Origin: a virus
Reading direction: 5' to 3' (one strand)
Length of the DNA stretch: 29,295 nucleotides
IMG/VR virus record: IMGVR_UViG_3300021379_001475
Coordinates: 1 to 29,295 of that record
Shown here: in pieces, positions 15,857 to 23,928 of the stretch
Position numbering within the stretch: position 1 is the stretch's first letter
Layout: every line of letters starts with the position of its first letter
Translations under genes and position numbers: made by a program
The notes under the pieces: model-generated
What the model saw: only the letters and a program-made list of their open reading frames with translations
The model's database searches: none
Told to the model about the DNA's origin: nothing

Positions 15857-15904
15857 AATCTTTTTTAAATTAAACTTATTTTATTTTAAATAAAAAATCT
15901 TTTT
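15851..15904. repeat. 15-bp direct repeat in the portal-scaffold gap
   Basis: ATAAAAAATCTTTTT occurs at 15851-15865 and again at 15890-15904, 39 bp apart start to start. The first copy abuts the 21-bp motif. This AT-rich duplication could be a remnant of slippage or an extra regulator-binding site. Confidence 0.5.
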
Positions 15905-15936
15905 GTGCAGTATATAGCTATAATGTAAATTGGTTT

Positions 15937-18690
15937 TTATTTATCATCTTTTTTGCCAGGTTTCACGTCATATTTATTTTTATTTTCCCTAGCTATTTGT
16001 AGATTTTTTTCAGCTACATCTCTTTGTGCAGCAATTTTTTCTCTATCAACTTGCATTTTGTCTCTATCTAGTGTTGATTTCATAGCAAATTGATCTCTTT
16101 TCATATTCATTTGTTCTTGATATTGAGATGATTGCTGTATTTTTTCTAAACTATCTACATAATCAGATTGCAAATTTTGATTAATATCTTGCATAGCCCC
16201 ATAACCAGCAGCTCTAATTTCTGCAACAGTAATATCTTTTTGTCTTTCTTTATCATTTTCTTGCTGCTCAAACTGAAGTTTCATTTGTTCTTCTTGTTGT
16301 TTAGCTTGTAATTGCTCTTGCTGCATTTGTTGTTGCTGTTGCATTTCTTGCTGTCTTTGTGCAAGTTGCTTAGTTTCAGCATCTTTAAGTATATCAGAAA
16401 CCTCAGCAATAGATTCTGCTTTTATTATATTACCAAGATCATATATACTAGCTCCAGTAGTATTATTAGTTAGAGCCATTTGTTTTAATTGATCTAATAT
16501 TGCTCTATGATTTGTACGTGTTGTAGCAAATACATTAAAGTCTCTAAGTAATAGATCAGTACCATTTATAGTAAAGTTTACTTTTTCAGCTTCAGATGAT
16601 ATATATTGTAATCTTAAACTTGGATTTGAGCTATAATAAAATTGAGCTAGATCTGTTCTCATTTGATGTACTCTTGGCATTAAGTTATCAGAGTGTTGTG
16701 TAAAATATGTTTCTGTTTGCGCATATGATTGATTTAAAGCTTGTGTAACACCTGTAGCAGTTTGTTGAGAAACAGGAGCGCCAAGTCTTTGAGGATTTAC
16801 ACCAATTGAATCAAATGCCTGTTGTTTAAAATAGTTTGCTAATTGAATTCTTGACATTAATCTACCCGTTTGCTCCATATTAAGAGTTTGGTAATGATTG
16901 AAGTTTGTTGCATTTTCCGTATTAGTGATAGAAGTATCTAAAGGTAACATCTGAAAATCTTTCATTGCTACATATGCCTTAGCATAATTATTTTTACCCC
17001 AATCTTCACCCATAGAATGTCTTGGTAATGCATTCTGATCAAACATAATCACTGTACCAAGTTCATCTACTAATATATCCGCAATTTGATTATTTACCAT
17101 ATTATATCCTACCTGATATGCCTTCATAAGATCTACTAAAGAAGTTGATCTTGTGTTTCTATCTGAGAATACTCTTCCTTCTACAGGAAGTTTACACCCA
17201 TAAAGTGTATTATTACCTTTAAACTGGAAAGGAACTCTTCCAGGTTTAGTTCTATTTATACCTACATATATAGGATTTATATTTTCACCTATATTAGATC
17301 TCCAGAAAGCAGGTAAGTTTGGACCTATTTTTACACCACCCCATACTTCATTAATCCATATCCATTCTACATGCTCACCTTGTAATAAGTTTTCTTTCTT
17401 TTTATTTTTAAATATTGAAGTATCATATAAAGGCTTTTCTGTTATTTTATATGTTTCATCAATAATCTCTTGTATAATCTCTCCATCTTCTTTTATTCTT
17501 GTAAGGTGACCAACTTTTCTTTGAGTCTTCCAATAAACAGTGGTAACTCTCATAAGTTCTCCTTCACCCCAAGTTTGTACATCTTCTCCTTGATCTAAGA
17601 TCATACTTAAAATATCACCACCTTTTGCTGGATCATTAGACCAATTACTTACATATTGTCTATATCCAAGACCAGGCATGTTAGTGTTCCATTCATGAGA
17701 TCTTGAAGGATCATAATATGCACCATCATTTTGATATCCATTTACTTGGTACATTGCAGAACGTGCTGGATAAATCTCTTGTAATGAATGAAGTTGTTTT
17801 TCAGTCATAAGATACCCATATTTGTCAATAACGTCTGCTACAGTCATTAAATCAACTTTACCAGCATAATTACCATCAGCTATATATCTTACATCCGGTG
17901 ACTTTTGGTAGAAAGTAAGAACAGGATTCCATAACTCAACATCATAATCATCCTCTAACATTTTAAAGTGCCAAAACTCTCTATCTGTAATAAGCATATC
18001 ACGGAAAGCTCTTTCCTCAAGTTCATGCATTTTGAATCTTTCTTCATCAACATTTAGCTGATGACTAGCCCATTCTTCAACTAAACTTCTATAATCTTTA
18101 GAAAAGAAGTCTTCAATTTCTGGTAATGATTTTAAATTTTGTGGAGAAAGTTCTTGTTGTGCTTCTTCTGAATCTAAAGATACGCCCATTTGTAACATTT
18201 TTGCAACAAGTTTTGCAGAAGCATCAGCTAATAAATTTTCTTCAACAAGCATTCTTTTTTGTTCAAGCATTTCATTGTATGATAAATCATCTACTGCTCT
18301 AAATTGAACCTTTGTAAATCTTTTAGAAAACTCACCACATAATACATTTATAACATTTGGAATAATTGGATAAAATTTTAACTCTAATGCTGAATCATCT
18401 TCTTTAGTTAAAACATCAATAAGATTACCCATCTCATTATCATCCTCAACTATGTAATCTGTCTTATCTATAATACCCTTTGCTAATTTATAGTTCTTAA
18501 GTAATTTTCTTGCATTATGTCTTAAAAACTCTAATCCTTGAAGTTCTAGCCAATCAATATTCCAAGCAGCCCAATCATCATCTTTTTTCTTACTAGGTAA
18601 AAACTGAATTGGTTGAGTCAAACTTGAAGAAGTAGGGTATCCTTCTCCCTTTGCTCCCGCTTTTAATTGCATTGCATTTAATACTTTCAT
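15937..18690 (-). CDS. Portal protein with long Q/K-rich coiled-coil tail (917 aa)
   Basis: Immediately downstream of the large terminase, of a size and layout typical of crAss-like portals. The body alternates helices and beta strands with Trp/Tyr-rich blocks (DREFWHFKMLEDDYDVELW, EHVEWIWINEVWGGVKIG). A helical stretch about 600-720 resembles the portal stem/crown (MEQTGRLMSRIQLANYF, QTATGVTQALNQSYAQTETYF). The last 160 residues are an exceptional Gln/Glu/Lys coiled coil (QQQQQMQQEQLQAK onward), ending KPGKKDDK, likely to project into the head. The portal forms the dodecameric DNA channel at one vertex and nucleates scaffold assembly. The 103-nt leader has a 7-bp hairpin and no strong promoter match. 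Confidence 0.85.
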   Translation of the reverse strand: MKVLNAMQLKAGAKGEGYPTSSSLTQPIQFLPSKKKDDDWAAWNIDWLELQGLEFLRHNARKLLKNYKLAKGIIDKTDYIVEDDNEMGNLIDVLTKEDDSALELKFYPIIPNVINVLCGEFSKRFTKVQFRAVDDLSYNEMLEQKRMLVEENLLADASAKLVAKMLQMGVSLDSEEAQQELSPQNLKSLPEIEDFFSKDYRSLVEEWASHQLNVDEERFKMHELEERAFRDMLITDREFWHFKMLEDDYDVELWNPVLTFYQKSPDVRYIADGNYAGKVDLMTVADVIDKYGYLMTEKQLHSLQEIYPARSAMYQVNGYQNDGAYYDPSRSHEWNTNMPGLGYRQYVSNWSNDPAKGGDILSMILDQGEDVQTWGEGELMRVTTVYWKTQRKVGHLTRIKEDGEIIQEIIDETYKITEKPLYDTSIFKNKKKENLLQGEHVEWIWINEVWGGVKIGPNLPAFWRSNIGENINPIYVGINRTKPGRVPFQFKGNNTLYGCKLPVEGRVFSDRNTRSTSLVDLMKAYQVGYNMVNNQIADILVDELGTVIMFDQNALPRHSMGEDWGKNNYAKAYVAMKDFQMLPLDTSITNTENATNFNHYQTLNMEQTGRLMSRIQLANYFKQQAFDSIGVNPQRLGAPVSQQTATGVTQALNQSYAQTETYFTQHSDNLMPRVHQMRTDLAQFYYSSNPSLRLQYISSEAEKVNFTINGTDLLLRDFNVFATTRTNHRAILDQLKQMALTNNTTGASIYDLGNIIKAESIAEVSDILKDAETKQLAQRQQEMQQQQQMQQEQLQAKQQEEQMKLQFEQQENDKERQKDITVAEIRAAGYGAMQDINQNLQSDYVDSLEKIQQSSQYQEQMNMKRDQFAMKSTLDRDKMQVDREKIAAQRDVAEKNLQIARENKNKYDVKPGKKDDK

Positions 18691-18701
18691 AATTGTTCAA
18701 T

Positions 18702-18727
18702 TGGGTATGTAGTAGAATATATACCCA
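18702..18727 (-). promoter_or_regulatory. Hairpin in the portal leader
   Basis: TGGGTAT (18702-18708) pairs with ATACCCA (18721-18727) across a 12-nt loop, 11 nt before the ATG at 18690. It lacks a T-run. It may limit or time portal translation, which is needed only in 12 copies per head. It is weak evidence on its own. Confidence 0.3.
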
Positions 18728-18793
18728 TATCATCTGAGTATATGTAATTTATATTCTCTATATAATGTGTACAAGTTAGTGTATATTCAATCA

Positions 18794-20977
18794 TCATCTT
18801 AAATTTTTAAAGCCTGATCTTTTAACTTTTTTAAGTGTACTTTTATTACGTCCAATGTTTTTAAATGGACTATATTTTAATTTATACAAATTTTGTGAAT
18901 TTTCCAAAGAAAAATGCGTATCTGACTCTTTTCTTTTGTTATATCCTCTATTTGCTTGCTGAATCTTAGCAAAAGCCACTAATGCTGAAAAAGCTACTAG
19001 TCTATCCACATTGACTCCCGGTTGATAAGCAATCATCTCTTTCAGTAACATTTGATCAGGTATTCTTGATATTCCTAAAATTTTATTTTTTACTTCTCCA
19101 TCTTCATCTAATTCATCATCTAATTCTTCACGTAAAAATTCTATTGCGTAAGATACTAAATGATTTTTAAATAATGTACCAGTATTTTTCCAACCGTATT
19201 CTTGATAAACATTTGAGTTAGAACCCAAATCTTTTAAAAACACCATTTGTTGTTTTGGTACTAAATATTTCTGTTTCTTTTTTGATATCATGTAGTTTAT
19301 AAAATGAGATATATTGTTCTCAACTACAGTCCATGCATTATACCATTCTATAATTTTTTCTAGTTGTTCATGTGTTTTATTTATATCATCATATCTTCCG
19401 CACCATGCTGCAACTATTTTATCTCTTTCTATAAAATGCTCTAAACCTGCAGATGTTTCTCTTGTAACTTCAACAGGATTTTTGTAAACAAATATACTAC
19501 ACAATGAATCAGATGTAGTTGTTTTACCTTCTGATACAGGGTCAATTGATGCATAGTACATACCAAATCCAGGATCTTTGACAGGTCTTTCCCATACAAC
19601 TAAACATCCACTTTTATCATGCATTTTTTTATCTACTGGAAATTTAGATATAGGAAGTTTTTTGCTTTTTCTTGCTATTATACCTTTTTCATCTTTTTCA
19701 AGTTCAATATGTTCATATAAATATTCTTTTTCTTCAATTCTCTTTAATTGACGAGATATAATAGCTTGAGGAAATATTGATTCCTTTCTATATGCAAATG
19801 CTTCTGCTATGTTTGTTGGTTTCTGTGATATTCTTAATTGATACTGTTCAGGAGTCAATTCATTCTTCCACTTTTCTCTTTCTTCTTTTATAGCTGTAAG
19901 GGCATCATCTATCTTTGAGTTACCATAATCATCAATGTAAGGAGGCATAGACCATTGTTCTGGAATAAATAATCCAGCTAATCCTATAGTACCGTCAGCA
20001 TCCATTAAATCTGTTTCTACAGCATATATATCATTACTTGTAGGATTCAATATCATTTCTTTTAAAGGGTTACATTGATCCAAATCACCAACAGAGCCTG
20101 CAGCAATAAATACACCTGTTGTCATCATGCCAGAACTCATTGCTGGTCTTAAGTATTCATATGTATCCATCATTTTAGGAGCAATACCAGCCTCTTCATG
20201 AAAAAAGAATGTAGTTGGTCCACCAACACCTGTAGTTGCATTTTTTTCAAATGATGCTCCTTGTATTTTTGATTTTAGACCTCTATTTGTTTTTCTATTA
20301 CCAACTCTTACTTCTATCTGCTGTTGCCATAATAAAACTTTTTCAGGGTTACTTGGTCTATACCAAGCAGTATGCTCATTAAGAAAGTCTTTATATTCAT
20401 TTAAAAATTTCCAAGAACCTTTATCATTTATATAGTCTTTAAGTGATGCACCTATTTTACAAACGCTACCTTCTTCAAACCAATACTGATTTATAAGCTT
20501 TGCCATATGAAAATATGATGACGCAATCTGTCTTTTCTTTAATATAGCACAATGTTTATTATTTAGCTCTGCTAACAATTCATATATTGCCATATGATAT
20601 TGAGCATCTCTTACTTTTGCAAAACCATATTTTTTTTCTTCTTTATCATATATTGGTAAAAAATTTAACCACATATAATAATCACGTGTCAAATACCAGA
20701 TGTCTTCTTTTGTTCTATATATAACACCCTCTCTACATTTTTGTTTTTCAGCATTCCAATAAGTTAAAAAATCTTTTGATTTGAAAGGGCTAGAGCAATA
20801 GAATCCTTCTTTATTAAATGTTCTTGCCTCTTTATTAAACTCAAAAGCAATTTCATTAAAATTATATTTACCCGGTTCTTTAAATATAGACTTTAAAAAT
20901 TCAGAAAATGATTCATCATCTTTAAACTTAGTTTCTTCCCACTTACCATTATTATATGTTGGTACTTCTCTTATCAT
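18794..20977 (-). CDS. terL: Terminase large subunit (ATPase-nuclease DNA packaging motor), 727 aa
   Basis: The ATPase half shows an atypical Walker A-like turn LKKRQIASS (146-154) after a buried strand, as in TerL proteins with K-x-R-Q motifs. It also has a Walker B strand ending in acidic residues, TFFFHEEAG (256-264), and a coupling motif FIAAGS (290-295). The nuclease half has the RNase H-like first Asp in YASIDPVSEGKT (475-486, Asp479), a second acidic site VVENN (551-555), and a C-terminal NVDRLVAFSALVAFA with the third Asp. Length fits crAss-like TerL. It packages DNA through the portal encoded next. It follows the co-chaperonin gene with an 8-nt gap. Identity is firm; which lineage needs a tree. 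Confidence 0.93.
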   Translation of the reverse strand: MIREVPTYNNGKWEETKFKDDESFSEFLKSIFKEPGKYNFNEIAFEFNKEARTFNKEGFYCSSPFKSKDFLTYWNAEKQKCREGVIYRTKEDIWYLTRDYYMWLNFLPIYDKEEKKYGFAKVRDAQYHMAIYELLAELNNKHCAILKKRQIASSYFHMAKLINQYWFEEGSVCKIGASLKDYINDKGSWKFLNEYKDFLNEHTAWYRPSNPEKVLLWQQQIEVRVGNRKTNRGLKSKIQGASFEKNATTGVGGPTTFFFHEEAGIAPKMMDTYEYLRPAMSSGMMTTGVFIAAGSVGDLDQCNPLKEMILNPTSNDIYAVETDLMDADGTIGLAGLFIPEQWSMPPYIDDYGNSKIDDALTAIKEEREKWKNELTPEQYQLRISQKPTNIAEAFAYRKESIFPQAIISRQLKRIEEKEYLYEHIELEKDEKGIIARKSKKLPISKFPVDKKMHDKSGCLVVWERPVKDPGFGMYYASIDPVSEGKTTTSDSLCSIFVYKNPVEVTRETSAGLEHFIERDKIVAAWCGRYDDINKTHEQLEKIIEWYNAWTVVENNISHFINYMISKKKQKYLVPKQQMVFLKDLGSNSNVYQEYGWKNTGTLFKNHLVSYAIEFLREELDDELDEDGEVKNKILGISRIPDQMLLKEMIAYQPGVNVDRLVAFSALVAFAKIQQANRGYNKRKESDTHFSLENSQNLYKLKYSPFKNIGRNKSTLKKVKRSGFKNLR

Positions 20978-20985
20978 TTAAATTA

Positions 20986-21252
20986 TCACTCATCAGATAT
21001 AATAGCAAAAATCATATCATTTGATATCAAAAAATGTTCTTCTTCATTATGTCTCATAGGTATTAGTCTTGCATCTTCTGAATACTTAACTGTATCACCT
21101 ACATTTATAAACTTAACATTCTCACCAACTGCTATAACATCAGCAACATATTCTTTTTTTGTTGAGGTTTTAACAATTTTTGTACCTGGAAAAAACTCAC
21201 TTGGTTTTTTTTCTTTTATTAGCAGTCTGCTTCCTATTGGTTTTACTTTCAT
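20986..21252 (-). CDS. GroES-like co-chaperonin (88 aa)
   Basis: The sequence follows the Cpn10 pattern along its whole length. It starts KPIGSRLLIKEKKPSE and has a mobile-loop region with GTKIV (about 23-27) before KKEYVADVIAVGENV. It then has NVGDTVKYSEDARLI and ends HFLISNDMIFAIISDE, matching the Cpn10 ending 'eyliv-eddIlAvi'. Such proteins (T4 gp31 is the classic phage case) replace host GroES to fold capsid protein in the GroEL chamber. Here it sits between the methyltransferase/small ORF and TerL, upstream of portal and capsid. The first codons are overlapped by the small ORF at 21197-21322. A true Cpn10 fold is very likely; the client is inferred. Confidence 0.8.
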   Translation of the reverse strand: MKVKPIGSRLLIKEKKPSEFFPGTKIVKTSTKKEYVADVIAVGENVKFINVGDTVKYSEDARLIPMRHNEEEHFLISNDMIFAIISDE

Positions 21253-21322
21253 TTTTTTTATTTTTTAGACTTTCTAAATCATCCCAATAAATAAATATAA
21301 AATCATTAGATGATTGTTTCAT
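21197..21322 (-). CDS. Overlapped small ORF between methyltransferase and co-chaperonin (41 aa)
   Basis: From ATG at 21322 the minus strand reads MKQSSNDFIFIYWDDLESLK, then NKKNESKTNRKQTANKRKKTK, to TGA at 21199-21197. Its ATG overlaps the methyltransferase stop as ATGA, the junction used by other genes here. Its basic C-terminal half lies inside the first 19 codons of the co-chaperonin gene in another frame. The 5' half fills what would otherwise be a 66-nt empty gap. An acidic/aromatic start with a Lys/Arg-rich tail would suit a nucleic acid or chaperone contact, but no family is known to me. Confidence 0.45.
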   Translation of the reverse strand: MKQSSNDFIFIYWDDLESLKNKKNESKTNRKQTANKRKKTK

Positions 21323-21828
21323 TTTTTTATTATTTTATTAAATCTATGTGGTTCTTTATTCCAAGTCACATTTAAAAATATTTGCTCATCAGGTTTTTGA
21401 TAAGCACTATTTGTTATAAAAACAGCACCTGGTTTCATATGCTCTATAACAAAATCAGGAAATTTTTCATCAAATAAACATGAATTAGAAAATATGTAAT
21501 CAGCTCTTTTAATATAATCTGTGTGTTTATATATATCATAATTAGCATATTCTAAAATTGCTGGAACATGACCTTGTCTATGAGCATATGCATGTACAAT
21601 TCTACATGCATCATATCTTTTTTTATCTTTTTCTATTCCCACTGATCTTATTCCAACTGCATCTCTTACTATTCTTGATATATATCCATAACCAGATCCT
21701 ATATCTAAAAAACTTTTAGCTTGGTGAGTTCTAATATCACCTATAAGATCTAAAATACCTTGAAACGTAAGTTCACCATACCCTCTTGATTTATCCCAGG
21801 TTTTTCTATTTTGCGTTTTCATCTCCAC
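21319..21828 (-). CDS. DOT1-like class I SAM methyltransferase (169 aa)
   Basis: The SAM-binding Rossmann motif I is DIGSGYG (42-48), with the acidic ribose-binding end of strand 2 at GIEKD (64-68). Ahead of it is RGYGELTFQGILDLIGDI (15-32), like the 'VYGET-F--V--MIDEI' block of DOT1 histone-lysine methyltransferases. After it, YIFSNSCLFDEKFPDFV (111-127) and MKPGAVFITNS (131-141) match the DOT1 'VIFVNNFAFG ... MK-GGRIVSSK' pattern. No DNA-methylase (D/N)PP(Y/F) motif is present, which argues for a protein or other non-DNA substrate. It overlaps the 22057 gene and the small ORF. The substrate is unknown; candidates include the phage's own Lys-rich proteins. Confidence 0.75.
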   Translation of the reverse strand: MEMKTQNRKTWDKSRGYGELTFQGILDLIGDIRTHQAKSFLDIGSGYGYISRIVRDAVGIRSVGIEKDKKRYDACRIVHAYAHRQGHVPAILEYANYDIYKHTDYIKRADYIFSNSCLFDEKFPDFVIEHMKPGAVFITNSAYQKPDEQIFLNVTWNKEPHRFNKIIKK

Positions 21829-22057
21829 TTTGATTTTCTTCAGAACTTTTGAAGTATTTATTAATTGTTTCTAATTTATCATCAGCATCAGATAATAAAG
21901 ACAAAGCTTTTTCTGCATCACCAATAAGATCATCAAAACTATGATCTCCTACACCAACAGCATTTGTAGTTAATAATTCTAATGTTAATAATGCTTTTTC
22001 TTTATCTGCATGAGCTTTTGCTGCTAATGCGCTTGCTAATCTTGTTCCTATAGCCAT
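21806..22057 (-). CDS. Small helical protein of unknown function (83 aa)
   Basis: It is nearly all helix: an Ala/Leu-rich N-terminal helix (TRLASALAAKAHADKEKALL), a GVGDHSFDD turn, a second amphipathic helix and an acidic hydrophilic tail ending in TAG. It has no Cys, signal or TM segment. The stop overlaps the methyltransferase start by 23 nt, so the two are probably translated together. A partner or subunit of the methyltransferase is possible but untested; a small virion or terminase-small-like role cannot be excluded. Confidence 0.6.
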   Translation of the reverse strand: MAIGTRLASALAAKAHADKEKALLTLELLTTNAVGVGDHSFDDLIGDAEKALSLLSDADDKLETINKYFKSSEENQSGDENAK

Positions 22058-22076
22058 TTTAATTTAATTTAATTGT

Positions 22077-22595
22077 TTATAATTGATCATAAGCAAGTCC
22101 TTGTCCACCACGGACAGAACTTTCTTGTTCTTGTTTCATATCACTAAATGCGCCTTTGTATGAGTTTCTAATCTGCTCAAACTTTGCAGCAGCATTTACT
22201 AATGAGTTAATATTTCCATCTCTACCATGCTCAATTTGAGTATGCTCCATATATGTTGCTAATCTATCAAGCATTGATTTAATACCTTTATATGCTCTAT
22301 ATGTAGGGGTTTCATATAGCTTTTTACACATGGTAAGACCCATCTGTATTTTACCATCTTCAGTTGATTCCTCTAAACCTATTTCATTTATTATAATATC
22401 CTCTTTCTCATGTTCTGGTAAATTAAAAAAAGGATTCAAATCTGGATTCGGACAAGTCATATAAAATAAATAACAATAGATTTGTAAGTGCGTATCAGGA
22501 TATTCATCCATAATTTCTTTTAAAAAATTTAATGTATAGCAATGCTCAGTAGGAATTACTTTTCCGTTCTGTATATCAAATAATCTTGTTATCAT
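22077..22595 (-). CDS. Conserved helical phage protein (172 aa)
   Basis: Conserved-looking blocks are EHCYTLNFLKEIMDEYPDTH (17-36), a Tyr/Phe-rich YLFYMTCPNPDLNPFFNLPE, and a C-terminal ETPTYRAYKGIKSMLDRLA then EHGRDGNINSLVNAAAKFEQ. I recall these blocks in Bacteroidota phages near terminase genes, with no assigned function. It is soluble and largely helical. It overlaps the nuclease gene upstream by 4 nt (ATGA) and is followed after 19 nt by the helical 83-aa gene. A terminase small subunit would fit the position, but I see no helix-turn-helix, so I leave this open. Confidence 0.6.
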   Translation of the reverse strand: MITRLFDIQNGKVIPTEHCYTLNFLKEIMDEYPDTHLQIYCYLFYMTCPNPDLNPFFNLPEHEKEDIIINEIGLEESTEDGKIQMGLTMCKKLYETPTYRAYKGIKSMLDRLATYMEHTQIEHGRDGNINSLVNAAAKFEQIRNSYKGAFSDMKQEQESSVRGGQGLAYDQL

Positions 22596-23407
22596 ACATT
22601 TCTACTTTTAAACCAACTGATAAGAGAATTAACTTCATCACTTAAATATGGTAATTTATATATTTTAATTTCATCTATTACTGGCTCACCATCTACATGT
22701 TCATTTATTGGATAACCATTTTCATCTTCACCTACTTGTACAAATTTAACATGCTGTATTTTTAATTCACCAATTTTTAATTTAGGATTATGCTTCTTTA
22801 TAATATACGCATATATACTTAATTGTAAATTATAATGATTTAAATTACAGTCATCTAAATGATTTACTGGATTAAACATTTTTGATGTAATACCTTCCCA
22901 GTTTTTAAAACCTTTTTCTTTAATCTGCTTATTTGTTTTATAATCAGTAATATTAATTGTACCATTTATTATTTCAACTAAATCTGCTTGACCACATAAC
23001 CCAACTGATTTTAAATATACCAGGTGTTCTGGATATAACCCTTCATCTAATTTTTGTTTTGGTGCTATTTTAATACCATTTTGATCTATTATTGGTTTTA
23101 TAATAGCTAAATCTACACCATTACGTTGTATTGTTGTACAATCTAATATATCTTTTTCTCTTTGTAAATGATACCAGTTACCCAAAGTAATAGCTCTTTC
23201 TGTTTCATTATCCCATGCTTTTAAAATGTCTTTTTCAGACATATTGTACCACTTTGATTTTTTATTCTTAGATGATTTTTTTGCCTGCTGTTTTGCATTG
23301 AACTTTGGTTTGAACATGCTTATAAATGATGTAACGCTTGTCCAGTTTATTGAATCATTCTCAATACTTTCATAAATATGACCATCTTCTTTAAATAATA
23401 TTGACAT
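22592..23407 (-). CDS. PD-(D/E)XK nuclease, RecB/Cas4-like (271 aa)
   Basis: Motifs occur in the family order: G-x3-H in LGNWYHLQREKDIL (H80, E84), a helix with PEHLVY (E127), GQADLV (Asp142), the catalytic DYKT (Asp155, Lys157) and HYNLQLSIYAY (Gln195, Tyr199), the RecB-type Q-x3-Y motif. The N-terminus has a KPKFNAKQQAKKSSKNKKSK basic segment that could bind DNA. Activity expected is metal-dependent DNA cleavage, perhaps recombination or trimming of phage DNA; the biological role is unknown. It overlaps both neighbours (ATGA at its end, 17 nt at its start), placing it in one unit with the IHF-like and zinc-ribbon genes. Confidence 0.85.
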   Translation of the reverse strand: MSILFKEDGHIYESIENDSINWTSVTSFISMFKPKFNAKQQAKKSSKNKKSKWYNMSEKDILKAWDNETERAITLGNWYHLQREKDILDCTTIQRNGVDLAIIKPIIDQNGIKIAPKQKLDEGLYPEHLVYLKSVGLCGQADLVEIINGTINITDYKTNKQIKEKGFKNWEGITSKMFNPVNHLDDCNLNHYNLQLSIYAYIIKKHNPKLKIGELKIQHVKFVQVGEDENGYPINEHVDGEPVIDEIKIYKLPYLSDEVNSLISWFKSRNV

Positions 23408-23621
23408 CTCTTAAAAATTTTCTTATATGATAACCAAACTCCTGATTGTTTGGGTAGGTTTCATGTAAAGATTTTACATGAATTAACATTCTTTTTTCTT
23501 GATATGTTACAATTTTAGTTCCCTTTTTTGTAACCATACCAGTTAGTTCTTCTTTTTCAGGATTAGTATAACCAAAATCCTTACTTTGTCTGTATTCATC
23601 AAGTGTTCTCTTCTTTGCCAT
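23391..23621 (-). CDS. Small conserved-context protein (76 aa)
   Basis: A basic, soluble 76-residue protein (MAKKRTLDEYRQSKDFGYTN then PEKEELTGMVTKKGTKIVTY) with a C-terminal helix HIRKFLRDVNII. It has no Cys, TM or recognisable motif. It overlaps the zinc-ribbon gene by 23 nt and the nuclease gene by 17 nt, so translation is coupled and a role alongside the nuclease is possible. I do not recognise the family. Confidence 0.55.
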   Translation of the reverse strand: MAKKRTLDEYRQSKDFGYTNPEKEELTGMVTKKGTKIVTYQEKRMLIHVKSLHETYPNNQEFGYHIRKFLRDVNII

Positions 23622-23928
23622 TTTCCATTAGTTGTTCATTTAATAAATCTTCTTCTTCTTCAGTTAATAATGCAGGCCATTTACCTTGAGGACATTCTGA
23701 TGAAAGAGATCTAGTTTTTAGACTTAAACTACATCCACAATCAGAGCAACATGGTTGTGTTCCTGGAACTAAACATTTTGATCCTTTGGTGTCTAAATGA
23801 TTACAAGTATTACATACTTCCATCCTTAGATTTGCTTCTGCTTCAATATGCTCTTGTTTAAAGATTCTGTTTTTAAAACCTTCTAATATTTGTTTACTAG
23901 ACTTAAGTGCTCTTAAATATTTATTCAT
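23599..23928 (-). CDS. Eight-cysteine zinc-ribbon-like protein (109 aa)
   Basis: A helical N-terminus (MNKYLRALKSSKQILEGF) is followed by a cysteine cluster at 39, 42, 52, 60, 61, 64, 66 and 79: EVCNTCNHLD, KCLVPGTQPCCSDCGCSLS, SSECPQGKWP. The arrangement could hold two zinc ions. The C-terminus is acidic (LTEEEEDLLNEQLMENGKEE). I recall this 'CCx2CGCSLSLK-R-LS-xCPxGKW' pattern in phages of Bacteroidota, always unannotated. It overlaps the IHF-like gene as ATGA and the 76-aa gene by 23 nt. A small nucleic-acid-binding or virion-associated protein is most plausible. Confidence 0.65.
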   Translation of the reverse strand: MNKYLRALKSSKQILEGFKNRIFKQEHIEAEANLRMEVCNTCNHLDTKGSKCLVPGTQPCCSDCGCSLSLKTRSLSSECPQGKWPALLTEEEEDLLNEQLMENGKEENT

